Below, one piece after another: positions 21,224 to 33,100 of a DNA stretch of 64,000 nucleotides (positions within the stretch are counted from its first letter, which is position 1; every line of letters begins with the position of its first letter). Made by a program: the position numbers and the translations under genes. The stretch spans positions 124,001-188,000 of the forward strand of contig JAZKJV010003258.1 in NCBI GenBank assembly GCA_037367405.1. The letters run 5' to 3'. A model generated the notes under the pieces. That model did not search any database. It was not told the DNA's origin and saw only the letters and a list, made by a program, of their open reading frames with translations. This DNA is from Ottelia alismoides (taxonomy: Eukaryota; Streptophyta; Magnoliopsida; Alismatales; Hydrocharitaceae).

Positions 21224-23140
21224 CACTTATTTGAAAAAGAAGTGAAAAAATAAAGAAAAAGAAAAATAAGAGAAATCAAAGTTGATTATTAAACTTGCCT
21301 TCATTAAATTGAAGTATGGAGCTCAGTCAGACCTTTGGATTATTAGTTTGTCAGAACCTTATTTCGACTTAGGTTTAAAACTCAACAGCCTCTAAGTTCC
21401 ACCAATCTATGATCAAGACTCCTCAAAAATCCAGATTAGAACATGTCTACATACACAAACTCTAATGACTATGAATCTTTTCTTGTACTGTGTAAGTGAT
21501 ATGTAGCTCCCCACCTCAGAAATGGCAAAGTGACTACCACCCTCAACAAGGTAACACTAATGCTCTAGTCTGGCAACTCTTTCCTCGAGGAGCGGGGTAT
21601 TCCCTTCTAAGTTCAAGTGCAACCGGCTCAAGAAGAGGAGGAAAAAGAGAATAGACCATGACCAGTGTAGCCATGTATCCTAGGGAGCCCAACCAGTGTA
21701 GCTAAGTCTCCCTGCTGCAAGCTTCATGAGATGGGCATGGATAACGTAAGCTTTGCTTTATTTGGATATATACACTCCGATGGGTATTTCATTTTCTATC
21801 AGACCCACCACTTTTTTGGAGTTTTTCTTTTCCTTTGCATACATTTTTTTTGATGTGCATATGTACAACATATCTACATGGTGCAACGTATATACATAAG
21901 GAGTTTTTCCTCTTGAGCAAGTAGACTATCCCTCTTTTGAAGCATTATTGCAACCCATAACTCCTATCTTTAGACTCAATGCCTCCAGACCAAGTTGAGA
22001 CGCACTTCCTTCACTAAAAGAAGACGAGAGGTTCCGCATAGAAGTACTACCCTCGTATGCTACCCCAAGGCAAGGAAGACTGCCTCCTCACCACCTCATC
22101 CGTAGAGAACTATGTGTAAGGTGCTGGTGCAAGTAAAGCCATTGACTGTGAGAGTCATGTGTGCGTTGTTAAGTGTTCTATTTGGGCTCATCAAGATGAC
22201 ATATGATCAAAGCCTAGTGGACTCAAAGAATTAAGTCACCTTGGACCTGAAAAGTCTTAACCCTAAGCCTTATAAGGTTCCTCTTAGAATTAGGTGGATT
22301 AAGGTCCTAACCAAGCTCCATTTTGCAATTTAATTCCAGGCTAGTTTAAATGTCAACTATGATTAAGAAAAACTGTACACATATATACAAAAATGCTTTT
22401 ATGAAAGTTTTTGAAAATGTGCAAAATTTTTGAAAAATGTTTGAATGAAAGAATGCATGAATGCAGAAGTTTTGCAAAATATTTACACACATTTACACAA
22501 GGGTTTTTGCAAACTTTTTATTTTTCGAACATTTTACAAAAAATTTTGTACTATATACATAGTTTTGATATCAAAATATATACAAACTCTTTACACACAA
22601 AAGATTTTTACAAACATTTGTACAAAAATAATTTTACAAAAAGCTATGTATGTGCAATAAAGAATTTTATGTACAAGAAAAATTTTAAATTTTTATGGTT
22701 TTTAAGATAAAGGATTTTTAGCCATTTTAGTTATTAACACTCACACATAGTACTAGTTATGGCTAAAGTATATATGAAATATATACAACACCCCCTATAC
22801 TTAGCTCGAACGTTGTCCTCGGAGTGGATCAAGAGCGATGAAAAAGACATAACTCGTGCTCAGTGTAGGGAAGTGAAAAGGAAGACTATACTACAACGAC
22901 GAATCAAAGATTAGAAAGTAAAGGATCTCGGTGTTTCCCCCTATACTTAGGATCAAGTAATCCTAAGTATAGCAGGTTGTACACAAAGGGAAATCCGAGT
23001 GGAAGGATGTACATGGTCTACCTCCCCTATACTTAGGGTAAAATATCCCTAAGTATAGGCAACAAAACAAAGGTAAAGGAAATCAAAAGTCGAACACCCC
23101 CCCTATACTTAGGGTAAAGTACACCCTAAGTATAGCATAA
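21224..23140 (-). mobile_element. Element E, 3' internal region after integrase
   Basis: 1.9 kb with no recognisable env-like or other frame. It contains the conserved block shared with B and H (21280-22330), AT-rich repeats (22380-22700) and the best-preserved hairpin series of the window (22791-23135). That this same region follows gag in A and B and integrase in E shows where pol is missing in A and B. Confidence 0.8.
22791..23135 (-). repeat. Hairpin series with polypurine-tract-like ends (E)
   Basis: Three perfect hairpins: a 13-bp stem CTATACTTAGGAT with loop CAAGTA (22941-22972), a 12-bp stem CTATACTTAGGG (23027-23058), and a 13-bp stem CTATACTTAGGGT (23103-23135). A fourth CCCCCTATACT without a hairpin is at 22791. 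In element sense each ends in AGTATAGGGG or longer, matching the true polypurine tract AAAGTATAGGGGGG. Confidence 0.8.
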
Positions 23141-24507
23141 TCAAAGATGCAAATGGGGTGTTGGACTGAAGAATGGTATGATATGGACATTGGGATCTAT
23201 GCACAGCGGAAGACAGTGATAATCCGGCGTGAGATGCGATAGATGTGAGTCAAAGACCACATCTCTCGTAAAATGAATAGGGGAGACGTCAACGACCAGT
23301 GGCTCATGATCTAGATATGGTTTGAGCCGCTGCCCATTAACACGAAAGGTAGACTCATATGACATCTCAGATATGTCAATGCTTCCATTGTCATGTACCT
23401 TTCGGACCAGGTATGGTCCCTTCCATTTGCTCTGCAACTTCCCTAGAAATAATCTAAGTCTGGCATCAAACAACCATACTCTCTGATCTGGCTCAAACTA
23501 CTTGTGGCTGATATGAGAATCATGCCACTCCTTCACTCTCTCCTTGTATTGTAAGCTGCTCGAAAAGGCTGCATCTCTAAGCTCCTCCAGGGCTGCCAAT
23601 TCTACCCTCCTCTGGTCTCCTATACTCACTGGATCCAATAGTATGTCTGTGACAACCCAAAGTGACTTGTGCCTAAGCTCAACAGGTAAATGGCAAGGCT
23701 TGCCATAAACGAGGCGAAAGGGAGACATACCCAAAGGTGTCTTGAAGGAAGTCCGATATGCCCACAAGACCGAGTCCAAAAGATGTGATCAATCCTTTCG
23801 GTCAGGGCAGACAACCTTTTGCAATATAGTCTTGATCTTCAACAAGATCATTGATCTAAGGATGATATGGAGTGGCTAGTCGATGGACAATGCTGATCTC
23901 GCTAGCAAGGGCCTTTACCTTATCGTTGACGAAATGAGACCCCCCGTCAGATATCAACACTCTAGATACCCCGAACCGTGAAATGATATTCTTCCTCAAG
24001 AATCTGCATACAGTGCAAGCATCTGCAGTTCGGGTGGGGATGGCCTCAACCCAACGACTCACATAATCAACGGCCAACAGAATGTACTCGAATCCCTGAC
24101 TCTTAGGGAATGGACCCATGAAATCGATGCCCCATGCATCAAAAACCTCACAGAAGTGAATTGGCTGCATCGGCATCATATCACGCTGTCCACAAGTGCC
24201 CATCCTTTGACAGTCAGTACACCTCTTCATGAATTCATCAGAATCCTTGAAGAGGGTAGGCCACCATAGGCTGGATTGGAGCTATCGTTCTCCTTCCAGA
24301 GTGATGTCCTCCTGCCTCAAGCTTGTGGCAGTAAGTGAGGATGCTATGGTGCTCCTCCTGAGGAATGCACCAACGCCAGACGCTATCCCCTCCCTCATGA
24401 TAAAGGACGGGATCATCCCAATGGTGGAACTTGGCCTTCTCGAGGAAGGTCTTAAGTCGCTGCCTAGGCCAACCTTGTGGAACTTTCTTGGAAACAAGAT
24501 ATTTCAC
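23141..24507 (-). pseudogene. Integrase of element E, broken
   Basis: Would insert the DNA copy into the genome. Order on the minus strand: N-terminal zinc-binding part at 24507-24238 (CHKLEAGGHHSGRR), catalytic core at 24230-23856 with the first Asp in GIDFMGP and the second in ISDGGSHF, then a segment with [21 protein letters not shown] (23779-23498), and the C-terminal domain 23473-23141 (KLQSKWKGPYLVRKVHDNGSIDI). Breaks: a frameshift near 24260; TAG after TPYHP; a short deletion and shift near 23840 right after the likely catalytic Glu; a TGA near 23784, probably from Trp; and a stop at about 23496. It is inactive. Confidence 0.88.
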
Positions 24508-24675
24508 AATGTCAGCATACCACGGGAGTGAGGCGATAACAAGGATCGCCTCATCTGGTAAGTTCTCAGATATAGGATCAATCTGCTCAGAATCCTGAAG
24601 ATGCTCTTATCGGGAGAGACGATCCGCCACCACATTCTTGACTCCAGGCTTATTCTTAATCTCAATATCAAACAC

Positions 24676-26145
24676 CTAGAGTAGAAGGATCCATCTAGTT
24701 AGTCTCGCTTTAGCATCCTTCTTTGCCATGAGGTACCTGATGGCGGTATGGTCTGTAAAGATAGTCACCTTAGATCCAATGATGTATGATTTGAACTTAT
24801 CTAGGGCAAAGACTGCGGGTAGCATCTCCTTCTCAGTGACAGTATAGTTCCGCTGCGCGGCATCCAATGTACGGCTAGTGAAGTGAATGGAAAATGACAC
24901 TCCATCCCTCCTATGTCCCAGCACGACCCCTACGACAAAATCGGAGGCATCCGTCATGATCTCGAATGGGAGAGACCAATCACGCGGCTGGAGAACATGA
25001 GCCTCAACAACTAGACTCTTGAGAATCTCAAATGGCACAAGACACTTATTATCCACAATGAACTCGATGTCTTTGGCCATCAAATCAGTCAATGGAAAGG
25101 CAATCCTGCTGAAATCATGAATGAAGCGTCGGTAGAAACCGACGTGCCCCAGAAAAGTCCGTAACTGTGGCAAGTTGGACGGTGGACTGAGTATCATAAT
25201 GATATCTACCTTGGTTGGATCAACCTCCATGCCCTTGTTGGAGATGATATGACTAAGTATCGTCCCTTGAGTCATCGTGAAGTGACTCTACTCCTAAGAT
25301 AGCACAGGATGGACCTTGATGCATCGCTGAAGGACGCGGTCTAGGCAGTCAAGACAAGCATCAAACCCATCGCCATAGACCGAAAAGTCGTCCATGAAGA
25401 CCTCCAAGCACTCACCCACCATGTCCGAAAAGATGGACAACATGCACCTTTGGAATGTCGCCGGAGTGTTACATAGACCAAAGGGCATCCATCTGAAAGC
25501 ATATGTCCCAAAGGGACAGGTGAATGTGGTCTTGTCCTGGTCTTCGGGTGTAATGGCCACCTGTTTGTAACCGGAGTACCCGTAAAGAAAGCAGTAGTGA
25601 CTCTTCCCAGCTAGCCTCTCTATAATCTGATCAATAAAAGGTAGCGGGAAATGATCCTTCTTGGTGGCTTGATTCAATCGTCTGTAGTCCACATAGATCC
25701 TCTAAGAAGTGGGTACCCGGGTAGAGATCTCCTCTCCAGACTCACTCACAACTATAGTGATGCCCTTCTTCTTAGGCACCACATGTAATGGAATAACCCA
25801 CTTGGAGTCGGAGATGGGGTAGATAAAATCGGTGCTCCACAGCCATCGTTGGAACTCATGCGACGGCTTGGCGTCCTCTTCGAGATACATATGGTGGGAG
25901 CACAAGGCCGTACTTATCCCATGGAGATCGGCTATGCTCCATCCTATTGCCTTGCGATTCTTTTCAAGAACCTCTATCAGACGAGATTCATGCTCTCCAG
26001 TCAAATCCGCTGAGATAATGATTAGGTGCATCTCATGCTTTCCCGCAAGGAACCTATACTTCGGCGATTGCAGCAAGGGCTTCAGCTCTGGATAATTGGG
26101 AGCTGGCAGATTTGGCCTCTGAGAGGTCTGAGTGAAAGCGACCAA
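24676..26145 (-). pseudogene. Reverse transcriptase and RNase H of element E, broken
   Basis: Would copy element RNA into DNA. One frame with stops: RT start at 26145 (WVIPLHVVPKKKG, about 25800), RT core 25692-25294 with VDYRRLNQATKKDHFPLPF, MPFGLCNTPATFQRCM and the active-site variant FMDD, then thumb and RNase H at 25275-24676 (LRTFLGHVGFYRRFI; FEIMTDASDF; FTDHTAIRYLM). Stops: TAG at 25702 before the DYRRLN motif; two TAGs near 25290; and TAG at 24676. The Asp expected in the FLDGYSGY motif is Tyr here (FLYGYSGY), which alone would kill RT. The motif set is typical of Athila-like elements. Confidence 0.9.
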
Positions 26146-26577
26146 ATCTGCATGGGAAAACTTTCACTGAACATGAAAATCTGGTGAAGACTGCTCTGCT
26201 GGTGTATCTACACTCTGAATGGGATCAATCTCAACCCTCTATGGGAATCAGACATGGAATCAATTTATCAAACTCTGCCCAATCAATATCTGACTCCGAG
26301 GGATCTAAATCTGAATCAAAAGGAATATTAATGCCTCGCTCTCCTGAACGTGATCTGTTGCTTGAAAGGTGTCCTCTGCCAAGAATGCGCTCTCAAAGCT
26401 CTCCTCTACTGGACTCTGTGCATCAGTGGGATCTGAAGGTGAGAGGATGGCTCGTGAAATGGGGTCTAACCAAGCTGCTTCATCATCTGTGATCACATAA
26501 TCGCACTCCTGGTGGACGTCTCGTTATGCCTCTATAATCTACTCTGAATCTGTAAGCGGCTCTGCGCAAGCTGAATC
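26146..26577 (-). pseudogene. Degenerate spacer between protease and RT of E
   Basis: About 430 bp in the linker region of the polyprotein. Short acidic open pieces remain (26496-26305, containing DPTDAQSPVEESFESAF), with stops between. No domain is recognised. Confidence 0.55.
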
Positions 26578-27174
26578 TCACGCTCTAGTCTCATCAATCG
26601 TCTCTATTTGTATACTCTCGCCCTCGACGCGAAAGTATACCTTCCCGCTATCATGATCAGACACTGCCTTCACTGTGGCCAAGAACGGGCGTTCTAAAAT
26701 GATGGGGGTATCGGTCACAGACTCAGGTATCTCCATGTCCAACACAATGAAGTCCATGGGGAATTTCAGGCCCTGAATTGTGACGACCACGTCCTTTAGC
26801 AACCCTTTCGGCCTCTTGACAAATCGATCAACAAAATGAAGGACCGTCCTACTCTGTCGGAGAGGGCCAAACTCGAATCGGTCGAGTAAGGCTGCTGGAA
26901 GTAAGTTGATAGAAGAGTCACTGTCTAATAGAGTCTGATCGAACCCCTGCTCATGTATGTGACATCTGACATAGGGAGCTCCTGCATTTGGCCTCTTGGC
27001 TGGCACACAGTTCTTGATGGCGAAGCAGGTGGCCCGAGTAAGCACATGGATCTCTGAGTGATGGTTCCTCATCTTCCTACGAATAGTGGTCTTCTCTCTA
27101 AGTTTCCTCTGTAAGAAAGGGATATGCTCCAAGGCCCCCTGTATAGTCAGTTGTATCTGGAATCTGTCCATCAT
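26578..27174 (-). pseudogene. Aspartic protease region of element E
   Basis: Retroelement protease that would cleave the polyprotein. A 198-codon open piece with KLREKTTIRRKM upstream, VRCHIHEQGFDQTLLDSDSSINLLP at the active-site region, and DFIVLDME...PIILERPFLATVKA near the end. The family active site is D[ST]G; here it reads DSD, so the Gly is replaced and activity is doubtful. The following frame is broken. Related remnants occur in F at 34330-34688. Confidence 0.8.
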
Positions 27175-27246
27175 CTACTGGCTGAACTCTACCTGCTGAG
27201 TTTTTTTTGGATTTTCTTTTTTAGTCTCCTTCTCTAAGCGAAGTGC

Positions 27247-27972
27247 TTAGGGAAAGGGGATGGATGGACCCTCCTCAGATGGAGGACTAGGATCGGGTCC
27301 CTGCTGCTGCGGTAAAGTAGAATCCATACAAACATCTCCATGCATCACAGATGGACTCATAAATGAAGAACCCTTTCCTTTATTACATTTTCCAGAATAG
27401 TCCTGAGCTACAAAAGTAGAAGGAAATGTAGCAGGAATAGAATGGGTGGCCACAATACCACCCACGACATCTGGACTCATGGCATCAGCATCGCACTCTG
27501 GCTCAGCATCATCTCTGGTGGCATCAACACCACCTCCTGCATCTGGTGAAATGATGACCTCAGTGCCGTCAGCTGGATCAACATCCTTGGTGGCATCAGC
27601 ACCACCGTCATCAACATCATCTCGAGCGGCATCAGCACCGCTCTCCTTCTCGTCTGGCGCTCCTGAGTCCGCATGTGATCGTCGCTCAGATGAGGTGCTG
27701 CGGGCTGGAATCCTACCACTTCTAAGTGTAACAAAGTCAGCATCAAAAGTGTATGCAGAAATATAACCAAGTGAATCACTAGGAGTGGTAACCTCTGTAA
27801 ACTCTACCTTCTCAGATTTCCTCTTCAGGTTGTTTGGGCTCGGCTCGATCTGAGCGGGTATGGCGGCCTTTCCCTTCACTATCTCCCTCATCTCTTGATG
27901 GAACTCGTCCACCTCCCGCTTGAATGTAGCATGTTGCTTGATGAATCTCAGATTCACCACTCTAAATATCAT
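27247..27972 (-). pseudogene. gag: C-terminal part of Gag of element E, truncated
   Basis: 241 codons ending with a stop before protease. The first ~40 residues are coiled-coil-like (FIKQHATFKREVDEFHQEMREI), then FVTLRSGR, a motif common between gag and protease in Athila-like elements. Residues about 100-170 are an Asp/Ala-rich low-complexity stretch. The 5' end is cut at 27972 where the LTR of element F begins; the rest of gag is not in the window. Confidence 0.75.
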
Positions 27973-30900
27973 TAATTAAGCTCAAATCCATCAAAATCAT
28001 TGGCATTTCTGCATAATTAGCATTCATGCATGTTTTAATAAGAATTGCATTTCATCACTTATTTATGCACAAAATAAGACGCCAAAAATCCCAGCCAAAA
28101 TTAACCTGTAAATAGCCTAATTTCCCCGATTTTTAACTAATTCATGCTAACTCCGAGTGACCCAAAACCACCTCCACTATGTACATATCACTCACAAGAA
28201 TAAATGAAAAATAAAAAAAATCACTAACCCAAATAAGTAGACCAAGAACCCAAGCCCTAGTTCTAGGATTTCTAGACTAAAACCCTCATATCCCCCCACC
28301 CAGTGTCCTTTTTAATCCTACTCAGTTTTGAACTAATGTACATTCAATTACCTTCAAAACAAGACCAAGTTCAAGTGAATCAGAGCTCGTACGTGAAAGT
28401 TGGGTTTTGGGCCTCTTTTGTACATTTTGTATTTTAGCTGAATTTGACCAAGTATTTTATGTACATAATTGACCAAATTTAGTTTATTTCTTTTTCATTT
28501 GTCTTCTTTGATAAAAGTTTTATTAAAACGCAAAAAAATCCAAATCCAAACTAAGCTTGAAATCAAAGAAACAAATTGAGTACGAGTCTTCACTAACCGT
28601 CTGTACAAAAATCGTCTTTTTCGTGTTTTATTTTACTTCTTCTTTTTCTTAATTGATAAAAATCCAAAAAAATAGATTAATGTGTAAATATTTATTTTTG
28701 ATTTTACCATATTTTTTTCCAGATTTTTATCGGGTTTAAAAATGATAAAAAATAGATATATAACCCAAAAATCAAGGTATTCTATGTACATGGGATACCC
28801 CAAAAATATCACATTGTGCAATTGATCGATTTTGGTTTTGATGTCTTCACAAAAGTTGTAGATCTCATTGAGATGAGCAAATTTTGTGAAGAAACTTTTT
28901 TGATTCGAGGTCATTTACTATTTCTTTTCTTTTTTTCTTTCTATTTATTTTCTGATTTTTGTGGTGGACACGTGGCAACTCCTGGAGCCGCCACGTGTCA
29001 TCCATTTTTCGAATTTTTATTATTTGTTTTTTATTAAAAAATCAAAAAGCCTCGCACGTGCGTCGCACGTGTCTCCTAGGCACGTGCCACGCACGTGCCC
29101 CACGCCTTCATCTCCTAGTGCCACGTGCCTCCATCATGGTCGTCCGATCTGGGTTGATCGGACGACCATCGTCCATCGTCAACCTCCTGCACTTTTCCAA
29201 TTAGCCTCCGCTGGACCCTTCAATTTTGTCGCCAATCTAGTCGACTTCGATCTCAACCGCCGCTTCAGATCCCCTTCCGCCCGTCGAATCCAATCCCATC
29301 TTTACTCGAATCCGATCAATCAATCTTTGTCTTCCCCCGCGATTTCGCCATCTCCGATCATCCCCTCTAACCGAATCAAATCAAAATATCGTCAAATCCA
29401 TTCAACGTTCCATCGCTGCCCCAACCTCGCAACCCATCCGCCGATAGCTCCAGGCGAAGCCCGGTGGTGACAGCCCGACGCTTCGCCGTCGACGAGATCC
29501 GGTCAGCTGTGGCCGTTGCAACACGGCCTTCAACCGCCGTAGTGCCCTGCTCTGGCCTCCTTCATCGCCATCGAGCCACCGACTTATCACCTGCTTCACT
29601 CCTCTGCTCATATCTCCATCTCCGATAACCCGCTACTCGAACCCCCTCAACACTTCATCTCCGTCCAACAATCATAATCTCGCTTCCGCCAACTCCTCCC
29701 CACCGATCATCAATCTCTCCTGGTCGCCTTCTACCTCCAACCATCAACGATACGCCCCAGCTCTGGCATGTTGTTGTCTCGCCTACGTTACTTGTCGTCT
29801 CCATCGACAACAACCTTCATCGACTCCATCTTTGCCCTTTCGCTGGTCAATGCCACCATCACCGATTCCATCTGAAACATCGCGCCAAGCCCCGCCTTCA
29901 CCATCATCCCCAGGAGCACAGTCAATAACAACCACCGGCTTGACCGACGACTGGGGCTACACAACTGCTATCCTAATCGGAGCTCCGCCTCTCCACCTCT
30001 ACCCGCCAGCCGTGTGTCGGCCAGTACCAACCGTCAAATCATCATCTGACCTTCCAGAAGGGAGAACCATCTCAGCCATTAGATCAACATCAGGTCCATC
30101 TTCATCGACGGTCCAGATCCGCTCCGAGCCCATATCTGAGCCAACTTCCATGCCAGGAGCCTCGGCCGTTCCGAAGCACGCAGAATCACCATGTGGAGGC
30201 TCATACCAGACCTCCACCCAAGCCGGCCTCAGCACGTGGGTGTCACATGACACGCGGTTAAATTGCGAAGAAGCCCAAAACTCTTTCTCCATTTGCACTT
30301 CAGCCCAGCCGACCAGCAGCATGTGTCCCTCTGGATATTTTGCGTTCTACACCCCAAGAGTATAGGTAATTGCAGAAAGACCCCTCCATTGCATCTTTAT
30401 ATTTATTTTAATTATCATCATTGCAGTAATACCCGTGTATTCCGTTGTCATTTTGTACAGCTACATTGCATTATTTAATTATCCAAAGATAACATTTTGT
30501 TCCGCATTTAATTCTCTACATCGTGGCATATTGTAGATATATTTGTAACTTGTGGTTAATTAATAATAAATTATTTTGTGGAAAAGTGCATATTTTACCC
30601 ATATTATGCTCTGAAATTTGTCATTGATTAACCGTTGCTATAAAAATTCCTGAAAAATCACGGATTGTAGAATTTGTAATAACATTGTGCCCAAAAAGAG
30701 TTGCATTTGCATGCATAGTTTCCCTAGTAAAAATCATTTTGCATATTTCGATGTTTGATTTTTAATAGGTACTAAATCTCACATTTTTGAGATTTAGGAT
30801 ATTTATGAGATCGATCGCCTAGTGATGGATCTCAGATTATTTTATCCCTTGAAAATAATTAGGTTTAATAATTATTATAATTAAATATTGAAATTCACTT

Positions 30901-31359
30901 TGTCAGCATTTAAAAATTCATAAAAAAAATTCATCTTGCATCCAAAAATTTAAAAAAATCACAGTGCATTCATTTTATCACAATTTTTCATCTTAGTCAA
31001 GTTTTATATTTTTCGGAGATTGTTTGATCGATAATTGCATTTTTAGTCCCTAAAATAGGCCGAAATTGCATTTTGTATCCCTTATTGTATTAAAATTACA
31101 AAAGAAAAGACTGCCTTAAAAACCATGCATGAATTTTGGTAGATATAATTCTAGGTTGTTCCTTTACCTCCTTATGTTCGACCTTGGGATTTGCTCAAGT
31201 AAAATAAATATAAAACCATGCAATTAAAAATTGACTAATTAATTATGGTTATTTTCATGACTGATTCAGATTGCTGCATACAACAAAACGACAAATCATA
31301 TTTTTAACGCAAATTCATCACGACACATATTATTAACTAGCGCAATCCTGGACTCGTCA
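27973..31359 (+). mobile_element. Element F, 5' LTR, slightly truncated, divergent subfamily
   Basis: 3.4 kb ending ACTCGTCA two bases before a near-perfect primer-binding site. The first part aligns with other LTRs (GCATTCATGCATG region near 28020), but a TG start is not visible at 27973, so about 50-70 bp of the LTR start seem lost or diverged. GC-rich stretch 28960-30360 holds several overlapping open frames on both strands without similarity to known proteins; they are taken as chance frames. U5 near 31187 keeps the conserved GTTCGACC and a CTTG / CAAG pairing. Confidence 0.82.
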
Positions 31360-31361
31360 GA

Positions 31362-31379
31362 TGGCACCGTTGCCGGGGA
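31362..31379 (+). promoter_or_regulatory. Primer-binding site, tRNA-Asp type (F)
   Basis: TGGCACCGTTGCCGGGGA, the same 17-of-18 match to the tRNA-Asp complement as in B, two bases after the LTR end. Confidence 0.93.
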
Positions 31380-33100
31380 GGCAAATGACTTAGATTTTTG
31401 TCTGAAAATTTTTGTTCTATTTTCCGCATTCGGGTAGTCTGACCCCCGAATTTTTCACTGTAAATTCCATTTTTTCCTGCATTTATTTTATTTTATTTTC
31501 AACATTTATTTCTATTATTTTATTTTTGGTTTATTTTTGAGTCACTCTCTTACATTCTCTCTCTTATTTTTCTTGCGAGGTACCCAACATACGCAGAGCA
31601 ATTTTTCAAGAACCGATGCATCTTCACCAACTTCCGAAAAATCACAATTAATTTAAGATCGAGTCGAGTCGTGAGAGAGCGTAGAGTCTAGGATTTTATT
31701 TCTGCAATTTTTAAATTTCTGTAATTAATTGATCATTTATAGCGGTGTCTGTTTGGACTCTCGAATGTATAAAAAGTCCTTGAACTTTTTTTTGTGGTGT
31801 GTCGTGGTCTGTTTTACTCTTCAGTGAGGGTGGGGTCCGACTTGAGTAGCGATTAGTGTAGACCTGCACATACGGTTCTTAGAGTATTTTATATTTTTGA
31901 TTGTGCTCGTAGGATCTAAGGCCACATTGCACTTTAATTGACACACATTAGATCGTTAAATTTAGATAAAATTCAATTCAATTCTTTCCCGCTAATAGAA
32001 CTTTCTACTAGGTACGGTTTTCATCGGCTTGCATCCATATATATTAATTTTTCCATTATTGTATTGCATCCCACTTGGAGATTGCGAGGATTCACTATAA
32101 GTCTTCTAACTGAGCATACATCATAGTTTTTCGCGTACATCGGCTTTTCCCGAACTTCTCCCTCTTGTTTTGTCACATAATTTTAAAAGAAATTGGGACT
32201 TGACGGTAGACGTGCATTTGTGCTCATTTAATTCTTCAGTGATCACCTAATTAAAATTGAACTGCTAAATATAGCCGACTTCAAATAACTCATAAAATCA
32301 AGAATTTATGTGGGAGAGCAACCCCGACCTTGGATTATTTTATTTTTTTTGAGTGAGTGAGAGACGACACTTAAGGCTAGAGCCCAAACCCAGATTTTCA
32401 TATTGACTATTGATTCTACCAAAAATGATTAGCTACTTCTTAGTGAGGATCTAACGGGTAGTTAGTAAACGGTCCAGATTTCCTTATCAAAGTGGGTGGT
32501 TTAGAGGATACTATGTAAGGCTCCGTCCTCAAGTAACGAGTAGCCGTTATACGATCCGTACTTACTCCCATACTGGCTGAAAGTAGGTGCAGCTAGTCGT
32601 AAGAATTCGGGTCAGTCATTACGAAAATTGCCGGCACCTAACAGCTCGCTAAATTATTTCCAAGATTTATTTATCACCAATTAAAATTGAAAAGAAAATT
32701 GTCGAACTCTTATAGTTTCATTGTGTGAGTTGGTGAACCTGGGGTTTGATTTGTGTTTGATTTTATGTGCGTGAACCGATCTCGAAAATCAACAGCCGCA
32801 TACTTGTGCCATCACTCTCATTTCTTGATTTCTCAACCAATAAATCATGGAATTTTTGTCCAAGAACTCTCCAGATCCAGATCATGAAAATCAATTCGTC
32901 TTTAACAGACCCAAACTGTCATTCATTTCAGCTCTTTCAAAAATGGCCGAACATTTATCCGAAATCCATAAGAGCTATACTGTGAAAATGAATTCGTATC
33001 GGTTAGACCCAAAACTTTAAAACCTCCTCTGACTGCACACCACCCATCTTCCACAAGAGACTCTTAACCACCAACACTCTCTACAAATCCGATTTGCTTC
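31380..33100 (+). mobile_element. Element F, untranslated leader
   Basis: 1.7 kb without a recognisable protein. Conserved points shared with B are GGGAGAGCAACCCC near 32312 and the ATCACCAATT ... GAGTTGGTGA pair (near 32673 and 32726). The 20-nt stem-loop of the other leaders was not found here. Confidence 0.7.

Noticed and set aside
21187..23140. Possible env-like gene between integrase and the 3' LTR, as in some Athila elements
   Set aside because: No frame longer than about 100 codons, no signal peptide or transmembrane pattern, and the region is hairpins, AT repeats and a non-coding conserved block.
28961..30365. Open frames of 169 and 177 codons in the F LTR
   Set aside because: Pro/Ser/Thr-rich chance translation of a GC-rich LTR stretch; overlapped by frames on the other strand and not shared with other LTRs.
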